From Dehalococcoidia bacterium (GTDB lineage: Bacteria; Chloroflexota; Dehalococcoidia; GIF9; AB-539-J10), in the NCBI GenBank assembly GCA_004377135.1, contig SOHS01000059.1, positions 1 through 22,324 of the forward strand: DNA of 22,324 nucleotides, in the 5' to 3' direction. The notes under the pieces were generated by a model that ran no database searches, was not told where the DNA came from, and saw only the letters and a program-made list of their open reading frames with translations. The translations under genes were made by a program, and so were the position numbers. Below are positions 21,890-22,324 of the stretch, piece after piece. Position 1 is the stretch's first letter. Each line of letters starts with the position of its first letter.

Positions 21890-22324
21890 ATGTTAAAGAA
21901 GACAATGCTCGGTTTAGTGCTAATTGCGATAATACTAAGCACAGTCGCGTGTAGTAGCAGTAACCCGAACCCCCCAGGAACAATAAAGGCGACGTGGATT
22001 GAGCCGCAGGTAGCTGGCGATGCTGTATTCATACCAGTAAGTGAGATCGAAGATAATTGGAATGTCCACTTCAATGTGAAGACACAGGGCGAGGATATGA
22101 ATTTCATGGCATATATAGTGGATGGAGAAATATCTGTCCGGGCAAATGTTTGCCCGCCATGCCGATCAATAGGCTTTTCTCTTGAAGAGGCCGTCCTAAT
22201 ATGCGATAGGTGCGCAACTACTTTCAAGGCAGAAACAGGCGAAGGAATTGAGGGGGCGTGTGTGGATTACCCCAAAGCCTCAGTTCCTTACGAAGTGAGT
22301 GATGGCAACATAGCAATGAGAGGC
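21890..22324 (+). CDS. DUF2318-like cysteine-rich lipoprotein (partial, cut by window end)
   Basis: The visible 145 residues start with a hydrophobic signal sequence and a possible lipobox ending TVAC (Cys21). The mature domain contains CPPC (residues 88-91), CDRC (about 105-108) and a further Cys in IEGACVDYP, with VPYEVSDGNI near the window edge. This arrangement resembles DUF2318 (Fe-S-membrane) proteins found with FTR1/P19 iron systems, where CxxC pairs are thought to bind metal or a cluster on the outer side. Unlike the multi-spanning versions, this one seems to be a small lipoprotein. GGAGG lies 11 bases upstream. No stop is reached in the window. It follows the ATPase by one base, so it should be part of the same complex. 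Confidence 0.7.
   Translation, partial: MLKKTMLGLVLIAIILSTVACSSSNPNPPGTIKATWIEPQVAGDAVFIPVSEIEDNWNVHFNVKTQGEDMNFMAYIVDGEISVRANVCPPCRSIGFSLEEAVLICDRCATTFKAETGEGIEGACVDYPKASVPYEVSDGNIAMRG

Noticed and set aside
1..22324. CRISPR arrays, tRNA or rRNA genes, integrases
   Set aside because: No regularly spaced direct repeats, cloverleaf-forming sequence, rRNA segment or recombinase was recognised by reading either strand.

Overview
The window most likely comes from an anaerobic bacterium. Genes have strong Shine-Dalgarno sites (GGAGG type), sigma70-like promoters are readable, and base composition is intermediate. The gene content is split methylmalonyl-CoA mutase, sulfide-linked homocysteine proteins otherwise best known from methanogens, archaeal-type Thi4 enzymes and an Rrf2 regulator over cysteine genes. 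Together with the dispersed GTCATTCTGAG...CTCAGAATGAC palindromes, this suggests an anaerobic Chloroflexota (Dehalococcoidia-like) genome. That assignment is an inference; no rRNA or marker gene is present to prove it.

Layout. (1) 1-2000: a minus-strand pair, a small membrane protein and a family 2 glycosyltransferase, next to a gene-poor left end. (2) 2064-4533: a plus-strand membrane-quality operon with its own promoter, made of a long NfeD (ClpP-like protease plus membrane and OB domains), a short NfeD that duplicates the long one's C-terminus, and a stomatin-like SPFH protein. (3) 4534-4910: a repeat-filled gap. (4) 4911-7425: the methylmalonyl-CoA module, with mutase catalytic subunit, epimerase and B12-binding subunit. 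(5) 7434-8375: convergent dihydroorotate dehydrogenase. (6) 8522-11777: a minus-strand operon with promoter and possible terminator, thi4 (His type), COG1900/DUF39 protein, NIL-ferredoxin and UPF0280/COG2122. The last three match the set implicated in making homocysteine from aspartate semialdehyde and sulfide. (7) 12034-13611: an orphan branched-chain-amino-acid-type binding lipoprotein between two repeat-bearing gaps. (8) 14022-15389: cysS, divergent from (9) 15541-22324: a collinear run of rrf2, cysK, thi4 (Cys type), cysE, a cystathionine gamma-synthase/lyase, an FtsX/MacB-type ABC permease, its ATPase, and a DUF2318-like cysteine-rich lipoprotein cut by the window edge.

How it fits together. 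Two adjacent sulfur-assimilation modules, one for homocysteine and one for cysteine, each carry a Thi4 paralogue. The two Thi4s differ at the residue that decides the sulfur source: His152 in the first (sulfide-using, catalytic type) and Cys159 in the second (the position of the sulfur-donating Cys of suicidal Thi4). The cysteine module is headed by an Rrf2 protein with an IscR-like cysteine triad. It is followed without a real gap by a transporter resembling iron-uptake-associated DUF2318 systems. This suggests one regulon joining sulfide, cysteine, iron and thiazole synthesis. An old 126-bp tandem duplication between rrf2 and cysK, and back-to-back cysS/rrf2 promoters, are the most unusual non-coding structures.
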